Part shown: positions 17,846 to 23,838 of the stretch, in pieces
Layout: the number at the start of each line of letters is the position of its first letter
Numbering within the stretch: position 1 is the stretch's first letter
IMG/VR virus record: IMGVR_UViG_3300035204_001582
Location: 1 to 29,909 of that record
Direction: 5' to 3' (one strand)
DNA from: a virus
DNA: 29,909 nucleotides
Program-made: the position numbers and the translations under genes
The notes under the pieces: model-generated
Told to the model about the DNA's origin: nothing
What the model saw: the letters and a program-made list of their open reading frames with translations, nothing else
Database searches by the model: none

Positions 17846-18538
17846 TTTAGGCTTTGCTTTTTTCATTCGCTCGATAAGCTCAAAGCATTTTATTTTAGGG
17901 ATATCTCCTACGGATGAAAGCTTGTCTGCTCCGTCAAACTTTTCTTTTTCAAGCTTAGATTTAACTATGTCAAATCCGATACCTTTCGACTTCATTATTT
18001 CTGCCAGCATATCTCTTGGGTCTAAAGAATTGGTAGATTCTTCTTGCTGCTCTGAGACTACATTAGTGTTGCCAAGCTCTTCTTGGGCTACAATGTTAAT
18101 CTTTAAGAAGTTGCGTACGCATCTTACAAAAGATCTATTCTCTGCAATGGGCCCCAGAAAATGCCTTGCAAAACTTTTTGTATTATTAGGGGAGGCATCT
18201 CCTACCGATGAAAACGAAACTTCTCTGCCTTCTGTTTCGTAATTAGGAATCCATGAAATACTACATGCGGAGACAACGTAATCTGAAGAAGGGGAATGTA
18301 TGTCGTATTTAACATCTGTGTAGCCCCTGATTTGAGCGAGCTCCTTAATTCCCCCTAAAAGGATAATTAATTGGTAGTCTTTTAGCTTGGTTACATCTGT
18401 CTCGCCGTTAGAGCGATCTTTGTTCGCTACAAGGAATTCGGGCCTAATCATTTTCCGCCAATCAATTAGCCCTTCATCAGTGAAGACATAATCTACACCC
18501 GTGATTAAACCATTCGAATCGCGTTCTATTTGTTTCAT
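17837..18538 (-). CDS. Putative Rad52/Erf-like single-strand annealing protein
   Basis: A 233-residue cytosolic protein. Residues ~65-155 read ...LGGIKELAQIRGYTDVKYDI...VVSACSISWIP...G.EVSFSSVGDASPNNTKSFARHFLGPIAENRSFVRCVRNFLKI. This follows the layout of Rad52/Erf/Sak annealing proteins: a variable beta sheet, a G(D/Y)A/S.N element, then a helix with an (A)E.R...RA(L/V)R.FL pattern. The C-terminal ~80 residues are Glu/Lys-rich, with a linker and a Lys-rich tail. If right, it would anneal phage DNA ends in recombination-dependent replication. No nuclease partner is seen here. The assignment is from pattern alone; an unrelated conserved phage protein remains possible. No clear ribosome binding site precedes the ATG. 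Confidence 0.4.
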   Translation of the reverse strand: MKQIERDSNGLITGVDYVFTDEGLIDWRKMIRPEFLVANKDRSNGETDVTKLKDYQLIILLGGIKELAQIRGYTDVKYDIHSPSSDYVVSACSISWIPNYETEGREVSFSSVGDASPNNTKSFARHFLGPIAENRSFVRCVRNFLKINIVAQEELGNTNVVSEQQEESTNSLDPRDMLAEIMKSKGIGFDIVKSKLEKEKFDGADKLSSVGDIPKIKCFELIERMKKAKPKSK

Positions 18539-18569
18539 AGAATAATTTTAACAAAAAACCCAAAGGGGA

Positions 18570-19757
18570 TCAAGCTTTTTCTAGTATCCAATAATGCTCA
18601 GATTCTTCCCAAAATTCTTTGGAATCTATAACGGGTTGAATTGGGCATTTCGCTATATTTTCAACCGGCGCGCTATAAAAGGAGGAGTCCTTGGATGCAT
18701 AACAGAATTCTCCTTTAATGGAGAAAGTGTTACTTCTAAAGTAGAGCTTTTCAATATCTTTTCCATCTAACTCTTTAATGGATTCTTTGGTTGGTAATTC
18801 TATTGGATGTATTTTTCCAAAATCTAAGAATTTAAGTTTTATATCATCTAGGTCTTCGCCCTCTTTATCTGACATAATTAAGAGGTTTACTCCCAACTCT
18901 TTTATCGTGGTTAAGTAATCTCCATTAGTATGCTCGTCTACTATGTAAACAAATTCTCTGATATTTTTCTTTAACGAGCTTACTAGTCCCGCGTTTATCT
19001 CTTTGTTAGTTACTATAGAGCACGGGCCTCTCACTAACTGCTGGGTCATGGATTTTTCGTTAAAGTCTAAGTCCATTCTAATTATTAGTGAGTCAATATT
19101 TAGAGCGTCTGTGTTTTCCATCCAGCTTTCTGGTATTAGTTCTACTTTCTTGCGGTTAAATTTTGGTCCCATATATAAGGTCTTATACGGAAAACTAAAG
19201 TCTAAATCTAAAAGTTCCGCTACGTTCCGAGCGATGTCTTCTGGTCTAATCTTATTGATAGTTTTGGGCGACTCTATGTTTGAGTAGGAAGGGTGTTCCC
19301 CCTCCGCTCGTTCGGGTTCCAATAGTCTGACTCTATTTTTTTTGCTCCAATATGGGCCGCACTCAGTTGGGTGCATTATGTTATAAAGCGCTACGATCTT
19401 TTTATCGTATCCAGAAGCAATATGCACTGCACAGCTATCCGTCCCTAGGTGAAGTACGGAGTTTTTTATAAGATATGCCATCTGGTTAATGGTCGTCCTG
19501 CCTCTCAGGTCGTAAGTGCCGGGGACATGGCGCTCTTCTCTTGAACCCAGTTGCATTACGTTAATCCTGTTTTTAGTAAGAGACGGCTCTAGTAAGTCTA
19601 ATACATCTTTCCAATATTCATAATTTTTACTTTCTTTGCTGTAGGGTTGAAAGGTAATATATTTAGCCTGTGAAGCTAAAGGGAAAAAGGCTTCCATTAT
19701 ATATGGCTTATCTATCTTGAGACCAGTGTTTAATGCGTAGCTTTCTAGTAAATGCAT
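18570..19757 (-). CDS. Glycosyltransferase family 9 (heptosyltransferase)-like protein with unknown C-terminal extension
   Basis: A 395-residue protein. Residues ~30-185 resemble the C-terminal, nucleotide-sugar-binding half of GT9 heptosyltransferases: ITFQPYS, NVMQLGS, DLRGRTTINQMAYLIKNS, HLGTDSCAVHIASGYDKKIVALYN (103-126) and CGPYW. The N-terminal acceptor-binding half of classical GT9 enzymes is absent, so catalysis is uncertain. Residues ~190-395 are a second region of unknown fold, possibly a degenerate second domain that carries SLIIRMDLDFNE and ends HYWILEKA. It is followed 2 nt upstream by the small membrane protein gene, and the two are probably co-transcribed. It may act on sugars of the host surface or virion (inference). 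Confidence 0.65.
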   Translation of the reverse strand: MHLLESYALNTGLKIDKPYIMEAFFPLASQAKYITFQPYSKESKNYEYWKDVLDLLEPSLTKNRINVMQLGSREERHVPGTYDLRGRTTINQMAYLIKNSVLHLGTDSCAVHIASGYDKKIVALYNIMHPTECGPYWSKKNRVRLLEPERAEGEHPSYSNIESPKTINKIRPEDIARNVAELLDLDFSFPYKTLYMGPKFNRKKVELIPESWMENTDALNIDSLIIRMDLDFNEKSMTQQLVRGPCSIVTNKEINAGLVSSLKKNIREFVYIVDEHTNGDYLTTIKELGVNLLIMSDKEGEDLDDIKLKFLDFGKIHPIELPTKESIKELDGKDIEKLYFRSNTFSIKGEFCYASKDSSFYSAPVENIAKCPIQPVIDSKEFWEESEHYWILEKA

Positions 19758-19758
19758 A

Positions 19759-20103
19759 TTAGGATTCTAAAAGTTTAATGGTTAATTTATAAATTATTAA
19801 TCCTAAAATATAGGAAATGGGGAATACTGCAAAATTATCTACAAAAGCACATAGGCCTAATGTAATCCAAAAGGAAAAGCATAACGGACAAGTTACTAAT
19901 CTAATAAAAAAGCTATTATGATGCAGCTGTAAATACATTATCCAGTCTAGGGTGGGGTCTTCCTTCTGCTTCTCTTTAAAGTCGTCAATATAAAAAAACT
20001 TATTGCCACTGAAAAGGGTCGCATATTCGATAAAAGCCTCGCTATGAAGCCAAACTAGCAGCACTACGGCTGTGACGCATGGTATAAAAAGAAATTCAAT
20101 CAT
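19759..20103 (-). CDS. Small membrane protein with CPLC motif (DUF1360-like)
   Basis: A 114-residue protein with hydrophobic helices at about residues 3-20, 76-92 and 94-111 and a charged soluble loop (DDFKEKQKEDP) between. The TCPLCFSFWITL motif at the start of the second helix (CxxC followed by F/W) is typical of DUF1360-type small membrane proteins, whose function is unknown. It lies between the dCMP deaminase (5-nt gap) and the GT9-like gene (1-nt gap), so it is part of the minus-strand operon. The cysteine pair could bind metal or be redox active; nothing in the context decides this. Confidence 0.55.
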   Translation of the reverse strand: MIEFLFIPCVTAVVLLVWLHSEAFIEYATLFSGNKFFYIDDFKEKQKEDPTLDWIMYLQLHHNSFFIRLVTCPLCFSFWITLGLCAFVDNFAVFPISYILGLIIYKLTIKLLES

Positions 20104-20108
20104 ACTAT

Positions 20109-20516
20109 TTACTTAACATGAAATAAATTAATATCAAATTCAAGAGATAAATCAAGCGAGGAGTCGTCTTTATCATAAAAGTCTCTAAAAATTATATCTT
20201 TGACTCCATAAGATGCTATTGTTTTCAGGCAATCGTTGCAAGGCAACAATGTTACTGCTAGGAAGGAGCACTCCCCCGGAGAAACATATCTGAGGGCGTT
20301 AATTTCTGCATGAATAACCCTTTTTCGTCGTTCGTCTCGGTTAGACCAGTCTATGTTAATTCCGGGGGGAGCCCCATTGTACCCTAGTCCAGCAACACTG
20401 TTGTCCTTCCTCATCGCGCAAGCCCCTACTTTTACGTAGGGATCTTCACTGCGAAGAGAGGCAACTTCTGCTAGCCTAAGGGCGTACTCTCTCCAGTTGA
20501 TTCTTCCGCTGTGCAT
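20109..20516 (-). CDS. dCMP deaminase (cytidine/deoxycytidylate deaminase family)
   Basis: A zinc-dependent deaminase, most likely converting dCMP to dUMP for dTTP synthesis. The 135 residues contain the zinc and catalytic motif HAE at 69-71 and PCNDC at 92-96 (ligands H69, C93, C96; proton shuttle E71). The N-terminal W..YALRLAEVASLRSEDPYVKVGACA is the usual dCMP-deaminase start, as is GYNGAPPG. It is short compared with T4 gpcd (193 residues), and the allosteric zinc insert is reduced or absent. The only available Met start lies 46 nt inside the upstream gene and has no clear ribosome binding site, so translation is probably coupled to it. It fits the phage's nucleotide block with NrdA/NrdB and dNMP kinase. 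Confidence 0.9.
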   Translation of the reverse strand: MHSGRINWREYALRLAEVASLRSEDPYVKVGACAMRKDNSVAGLGYNGAPPGINIDWSNRDERRKRVIHAEINALRYVSPGECSFLAVTLLPCNDCLKTIASYGVKDIIFRDFYDKDDSSLDLSLEFDINLFHVK

Positions 20517-20779
20517 TGATTTTCGCTACGGGGAGACTCTTCCTCAAGGAGGACGCTCTGGCACGATTGTACAGGCATTTGATAAACAAGCTCCGGTCTT
20601 CCCGTGTTATTCATAACCTTGTCTACCACTTTTAGTTCTCCGCTCTGTGAAGCAGATTTAATTTTATTTCTTAGGGAAGACGCACACAGTTTTCCTCTTT
20701 GGGTCTCTAGTAAGTTCTTGAAAGTGAACTTAGATTGAGGCCAGTCAACTGCAATTTTAGGTCTACCCTTCTTGCTCAT
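20471..20779 (-). CDS. Small winged-helix-like DNA-binding protein
   Basis: About 102 residues from the ATG at 20779 (MSKKGRPKIAVDWP). The N-terminal region reads GRPK...DWP...FTFKNL......LCASSLRNKIKSASQSGELKVVDKVMNNTGRPELVYQM, a helix-turn-helix followed by a beta wing ending in GRP.LVY, as in small phage transcription regulators. The C-terminus is Ser/Glu-rich and overlaps the dCMP deaminase gene by 46 nt. In-frame starts also exist at 20791 (ATG) and 20797 (GTG). A sigma70-like promoter places the transcript start near 20791, which favours the 20779 ATG. First gene of the leftward operon and divergent from 20858, it could be the local regulator (inference). Confidence 0.6.
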   Translation of the reverse strand: MSKKGRPKIAVDWPQSKFTFKNLLETQRGKLCASSLRNKIKSASQSGELKVVDKVMNNTGRPELVYQMPVQSCQSVLLEEESPRSENQCTAEESTGESTPLG

Positions 20780-20797
20780 GTATTGTTGCATGGACAC

Positions 20798-20826
20798 ATC
20801 TTAGTACTTATCCAAAAAAATATCAA
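20798..20826 (-). promoter_or_regulatory. Sigma70-like promoter for the leftward nucleotide/glycosyl operon
   Basis: On the minus strand, TTGATA (plus 20821-20826) and TAAGAT (plus 20798-20803) are separated by exactly 17 nt, giving 5/6 and 4/6 matches to the host -35 and -10 consensus. The predicted start near 20791 leaves a leader of about 12 nt to the ATG at 20779. Confidence 0.55.
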
Positions 20827-20857
20827 GTTTTTTTTCTAAAAAGGAGTATCATAAAAT

Positions 20858-21259
20858 ATGACCATTTTGGACGCAACAAGCCTACTATTCGGTTGGTTCA
20901 AGGATAACGACTCCTTCGAATCGTCAAAAGATTTCTCTAAATTAGTATTAGTTACTGATAACCCCCAAAGGGATAAGGCGGCAGTTATTTTAGCTTTAGA
21001 GAATTTACAAGAATCTGAAATTCTTAAAAAGAAAGAGCTAGACGAAAAAGTTTATTGGATACTAAACAAACCTTTTGAAACATATGAACAAACCGTTAAC
21101 GTCTCGCCTGTCCTTGCGGCTTCTATAGCTAAAGTTGTAAATGATTATTGTGAGTATTTAGAAGATCAAACTGAAATGGTAGACCCTACTAATATAAAAG
21201 AAAAGGATATTCAAAATATGTTGTATATCTGCACAAAGTTTTTAGAAGATAACTCTTGA
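20858..21259 (+). CDS. Small phage protein of unknown function
   Basis: A 133-residue protein preceded by a strong AAAAAGGAG ribosome binding site 11 nt before the ATG. No family is recognised. The first ~70 residues (LFGWFKDNDSFESSKDFSKLVLVT ... RDKAAVILALENLQESEILKKKELDEKVYWILNKP) read like a winged helix: helices, then a K.LDEKVYWIL beta wing. The rest is helical and acidic, ending IQNMLYICTKFLEDNS. It begins the rightward block, divergent from the DNA-binding protein at 20471. A structural or adaptor role via a winged helix is possible but unproven. Its stop codon lies within the -35 region of the candidate RNA promoter. Confidence 0.65.
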   Translation: MTILDATSLLFGWFKDNDSFESSKDFSKLVLVTDNPQRDKAAVILALENLQESEILKKKELDEKVYWILNKPFETYEQTVNVSPVLAASIAKVVNDYCEYLEDQTEMVDPTNIKEKDIQNMLYICTKFLEDNS

Positions 21260-21284
21260 CTTAGATCTGGTCAAAGGGTACTTT
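21256..21284 (+). promoter_or_regulatory. Sigma70-like promoter upstream of the candidate structured RNA
   Basis: TTGACT (21256-21261, 5/6 match) and TACTTT (21279-21284, matching T1, A2 and T6) are separated by 17 nt. The predicted start is near 21291, just before the conserved-looking AAAGGTGAAAGTCC. The weak -10 limits confidence. Confidence 0.4.
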
Positions 21285-21289
21285 CTTTT

Positions 21290-21647
21290 CTAAAGGTGAA
21301 AGTCCTTTTTATCCTGCTGAGAGTCATCAGATAAGGTTTTCCCAAGACAAGCCGAAGTATAGTAGGGGGACGGATTGGTCTGCCGTCGCATCAAGGGTGA
21401 CTTCACTTCATACAGGTGATAAAAAAACTCACGGTTAGTTACCGTGGCAATGCCCCGGCGTGTTGTGGTTAGTCGTTGTAACGGAGGTTTTAAGCACAGT
21501 TCCTCCTCCCAATGTGGCAGACGATTTCAGTTGTAAGGCTGATGTTTGTATGTGTCCCTGAATGTCCCATCAGAAAAATCACAGGGCCTCAGAAGGTGAA
21601 GGACATATAGTAATGACATAACCCCTCTCTAGGGGTTTTTGTCGTTA
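21290..21647 (+). ncRNA. Candidate structured non-coding RNA (~350 nt), family not recognised
   Basis: About 500 bases between two genes have no credible ORF. Within 21290-21647 there are many consistent helices: a possible closing helix pairs GTCCTT (21302-21307) with AAGGAC (21599-21604). Local hairpins include CTG/CAG plus TTTTAT/ATAAGG (21307-21336), GACGG/CCGTC (21369-21387), CACGGT/ACCGTG (21430-21446) and GGAGG/CCTCC (about 21483-21507). An H-type pseudoknot joins CTGATG/CATCAG (21539-21544, 21568-21573) with CCCTG/CAGGG (21556-21560, 21582-21586). A promoter precedes it and a strong hairpin with a T-run ends it. It looks richer in G+C than flanking DNA. I could not match it to tmRNA, RNase P RNA, 6S, SRP RNA, group I/II introns or known riboswitches. 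An antisense or 5'-leader role for the FkbM gene remains possible. Confidence 0.6.
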
Positions 21648-21650
21648 TTT
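21611..21650 (+). terminator. Rho-independent terminator-like hairpin ending the candidate RNA
   Basis: AACCCCT-CTCT-AGGGGTT (21620-21637) forms a perfect 7-bp stem followed by TTT. An outer 8-bp extension pairs TAATGACA (21611-21618) with TGTCGTTA (21640-21647, one G-T pair). The short T-run with the extended stem suggests a terminator or processing/stability element. Confidence 0.65.
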
Positions 21651-21657
21651 CCTAAAA

Positions 21658-21677
21658 GGTGATATACATATCTCACC
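21658..21677. promoter_or_regulatory. Short inverted repeat GGTGA...TCACC upstream of the methyltransferase gene
   Basis: GGTGA (21658-21662) pairs with TCACC (21673-21677), with an inner ATA/TAT pairing, giving a small hairpin or operator-like dyad in the AT-rich leader between the candidate RNA terminator and the 21766 gene. Confidence 0.3.
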
Positions 21678-21739
21678 AAAAAGCTGGGCGTTACTAAAAC
21701 GTTTAAAAATAGATAGACAAGAAAATTTATTAAAATATA

Positions 21740-21747
21740 TATAAATA
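21740..21747 (+). promoter_or_regulatory. T4-like late promoter element (TATAAATA)
   Basis: An exact TATAAATA lies in the AT-rich leader 18 nt before the ATG at 21766, inside TATATATAAATATAAAG. T4 late promoters use this octamer with the gp55 sigma factor and no -35 element. This phage encodes a sigma-like protein at 22992, which makes the match plausible, but the DNA here is AT-rich enough for chance. Confidence 0.35.
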
Positions 21748-21765
21748 TAAAGTGGTACGTTTTTT

Positions 21766-22422
21766 ATGCATGAAACATTATCTAAATTAAAGAATCTTGG
21801 ATTCAATCCTTCTAACATTTTAGACATAGGAGCTTATCATGGAAAATGGGCAGAAATGGCTAAAAACATTTTCCCAAATTCAAGGATAACCTTGATAGAA
21901 CCGATTCAGTACGAAGAACTCAAAAGACTTACAGAGTGGAATTTTTCCTGTAAACATATCCTTCTACACGAAGACGTAAGGGAGGTTAATTGGTATGAAA
22001 TGAGAAATAGTGGAGACTCAATATTCAAAGAAACAACTTACCATTTTCAAAATTGCGCACCGCAAAGAAAAACGACAACCACATTAGATATTGAATTTGC
22101 TAATCATTTTTATACTGGACCAGAATTGGTTAAAATAGACTGTCAAGGGGCGGAGATTTCCATACTGAAAGGTGGAAAGAATATTATTAATAAAGCGGAG
22201 GTCATTATACTAGAAATGCCATTTTTCGGTAGATGGAACGAAGGAGCACCCACATTTGCAGAATACATAGGCTATATGGATAGCATAGGATTTGAGCCGT
22301 TTGACATAGCCGAATACCATAAACATGAAAATGTTATCTTTCAAGTAGATTTTGCTTTTATTAGAAAGGGTCATAGGTTATACTTGGAGTTTCAGAGTAA
22401 AATTTCTGATATGGGGAAATAA
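21766..22422 (+). CDS. FkbM-family SAM-dependent methyltransferase
   Basis: A 218-residue Rossmann-fold methyltransferase of the FkbM type, which usually O-methylates sugars or small molecules. Motif I is ILDIGAYHGKW (residues ~18-28), an acidic end of strand 2 is TLIEPI, and VKIDCQGAEISILKGG (about 122-137) is the FkbM hallmark (D.EG.E..L.G-type, here with CQGAE). It ends with a beta-rich tail (FQVDFAFIRKG). It starts 18 nt after a TATAAATA element and lacks an obvious Shine-Dalgarno. The next gene begins 1 nt after its stop. With glycosyltransferases and a 2OG oxygenase in the region, its target may be a glycan (inference). Confidence 0.88.
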   Translation: MHETLSKLKNLGFNPSNILDIGAYHGKWAEMAKNIFPNSRITLIEPIQYEELKRLTEWNFSCKHILLHEDVREVNWYEMRNSGDSIFKETTYHFQNCAPQRKTTTTLDIEFANHFYTGPELVKIDCQGAEISILKGGKNIINKAEVIILEMPFFGRWNEGAPTFAEYIGYMDSIGFEPFDIAEYHKHENVIFQVDFAFIRKGHRLYLEFQSKISDMGK

Positions 22423-22423
22423 A

Positions 22424-23026
22424 ATGTCTGATAACATAATAATAGGACTTAGTGGATATGCAGGTTCAGGTAAGGATTTGTTTTATAAATTAATTAGTAA
22501 TAAAATTAATATTAAAAGATACGCCTTAGCAGATGAACTCAAGTTAGATATTAGAGATCAAATTAAAAAAACTCATGATATAGACATTTTGACTTGCTCC
22601 AGAGAGGAAAAGGACTCCATAAGACATTTATTAGTAGAATACGGAACAACGAAGAGGGAGATAACTAATGGTAGATATTGGATAGACAAACTGAATGAAA
22701 AAATTTCACCAATTAAAGAACATGTATGCATAACTGATGTGAGGTACGCCCATTACGAAAAAGACGAAGCTCACTGGATAAAGGAGGAGCTCGGGGGAGT
22801 CCTTGTCTGGATAGATCAATACAGGGTAGACGTCAACGAAGGAGCGAGGGTAATGAATACTGCACCCAACGAAGAAGAAGCAGTTAACGGGCCGAAAATC
22901 AGAGCATGCGCAGATTACGTAATAGAGTGGGAATATTTAGAAGATAAAAGTTTGCTACATCACCACGTAGATGGATTCCTAACATGGTTAAATGGCAGAG
23001 AGAAATACCGACGAACAGCTTATTAG
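22424..23026 (+). CDS. Deoxynucleoside monophosphate kinase-like P-loop NTPase
   Basis: A 200-residue P-loop kinase with Walker A G-Y-A-G-S-G-K-D at residues 11-18 right after the N-terminal strand NIIIGLS, as in T4 gp1 and other dNMP/adenylate-kinase-fold enzymes. Further features are YALADELKLDIRDQ (substrate-binding helix), a YGTTKRE.....YWI segment, ITDVRYAHYEKDEAHWIKEELGGVLVWID (Walker B-like aspartate and catalytic strand), and an ADYVIEW strand near the end. The ATG at 22424 is preferred over the earlier in-frame one at 22352, which lies inside the FkbM gene. It probably phosphorylates dNMPs for phage DNA synthesis. Its 3' end overlaps the sigma gene by 35 nt. Confidence 0.75.
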   Translation: MSDNIIIGLSGYAGSGKDLFYKLISNKINIKRYALADELKLDIRDQIKKTHDIDILTCSREEKDSIRHLLVEYGTTKREITNGRYWIDKLNEKISPIKEHVCITDVRYAHYEKDEAHWIKEELGGVLVWIDQYRVDVNEGARVMNTAPNEEEAVNGPKIRACADYVIEWEYLEDKSLLHHHVDGFLTWLNGREKYRRTAY

Positions 23027-23561
23027 TCGAATTCAAACAAAGCAGTGCGATACAAGCATTAAGGAACTTATAAACAGACATTCTGATCTGTTTTATTCTA
23101 TCTGTAATAAGACCTCTCCCATTGTACTAAGGCAAGAAGTCTACAGAGATAAACATTTTGTAATATATAAAGCGGCGACCTCATTCAAGTCGTCCAAGAA
23201 AGTAAAATTCTCCACATGGTTAGGAAACATAACGAAATACCATTGCTTAAATTATACAAAAAAAGAATCCAAATACATAGAGTCAGATGAAGCGACAAAG
23301 ACCTTTTTCTTTAATAGCGTATCAGCGGAACAATACCAAAAGAAGATACTTAATGAAAAAATAGATCATATTTTTAGTTTACTTTCGACGCTCAGGGATA
23401 AAAGAATAGTTGAAATTTTTAAGTTGAGATACCTGAGCCCCGAAAAACTTACTTGGAAAAAGATTGCCAAAGAATTCAAGCTAACCCCGCAAACTATAAT
23501 TACCCTGCACTCTAAAGGGAGAAATTTTCTCAAAAATAAACTTGACGCACAGCCGGATTGA
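22992..23561 (+). CDS. Phage RNA polymerase sigma factor (sigma-70 family, ECF-like)
   Basis: A 189-residue sigma factor. Region 2 spans residues ~6-92: DEQLISRIQ, IKELINRHSDLFYSICNK, then YKAATSFKSSKKVKFSTWLGNITKYHCLNYTKK, matching the -10-recognition helix (FSTW). Region 4 is at ~134-184: LRDKRIVEIFKLRYLSPEKLTWKKIAKEFKLTPQTIITLHSKGRNFLKNKL, with the helix-turn-helix. There is no region 1 or long region 3, so it is ECF-sized. It likely redirects host RNA polymerase to phage promoters. The start lies 35 nt inside the dNMP kinase gene, suggesting coupling. Candidate target sites are the TATAAATA/TATAATA elements noted elsewhere (inference). Confidence 0.85.
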   Translation: MAERNTDEQLISRIQTKQCDTSIKELINRHSDLFYSICNKTSPIVLRQEVYRDKHFVIYKAATSFKSSKKVKFSTWLGNITKYHCLNYTKKESKYIESDEATKTFFFNSVSAEQYQKKILNEKIDHIFSLLSTLRDKRIVEIFKLRYLSPEKLTWKKIAKEFKLTPQTIITLHSKGRNFLKNKLDAQPD

Positions 23562-23579
23562 GCGTAAGATAGGTGAATC

Positions 23580-23816
23580 ATGGACAATGAAAACAAGAAA
23601 TCCGACTGGCAGGAGCGCGAAGTAGGCGCTCTCTGGAAAAAAGATGGAGCTAATCAAAAATATTTGACTGGCCACATCAAAGATCAAGAAGGTAATTCCC
23701 AACAAGTTGTTATCTTCTCTAACAAGCAGAAGACAAAAGACACTCAGCCCGACTTTAGGGTTTACAAGTCAGTTCCTAGGGAAGACCGTCAGCAATCCAC
23801 AGACGACACTCTTTAA
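23580..23816 (+). CDS. Small DUF736-like protein
   Basis: A 78-residue protein with REVGALWKKDG...YLTGHIK ... VVIFSNKQKTKDTQPDFRVYKS, which follows the DUF736-type pattern (G.LWKK...G.YLTG.I......V..F.NK.K....PDFRVY). Such small proteins are common in phages and plasmids, and their function is unknown. The N-terminus is Lys/Asn-rich and the C-terminus Ser/Gln/Asp-rich. AGGTGA precedes the ATG. It lies 18 nt after the sigma gene and so may be co-expressed. Confidence 0.7.
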   Translation: MDNENKKSDWQEREVGALWKKDGANQKYLTGHIKDQEGNSQQVVIFSNKQKTKDTQPDFRVYKSVPREDRQQSTDDTL

Positions 23817-23838
23817 CTAGAACACTAACTATAATAGC

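Noticed and set aside
21450-21536. 28-codon ORF in the candidate RNA
   Set aside because: No ribosome binding site, no conserved-looking composition, and it lies across several helices; probably chance.
21290-21647. tmRNA, RNase P RNA or group II intron in the gene-free stretch
   Set aside because: The GGTGAAAGTCC segment recalls RNase P and group II introns, but tRNA-like ends, a T-loop, the conserved P4 partner and a domain V hairpin were not found.
22352-22423. Longer start for the dNMP kinase at 22352
   Set aside because: It lies inside the FkbM gene and adds a non-conserved segment; the ATG at 22424 gives the usual kinase N-terminus with the P-loop at residues 11-18.
23830-23835. TATAAT just before the glycosyltransferase start
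   Set aside because: It is only 4 nt from the ATG, so a transcript start would fall inside the gene; not called as a promoter.
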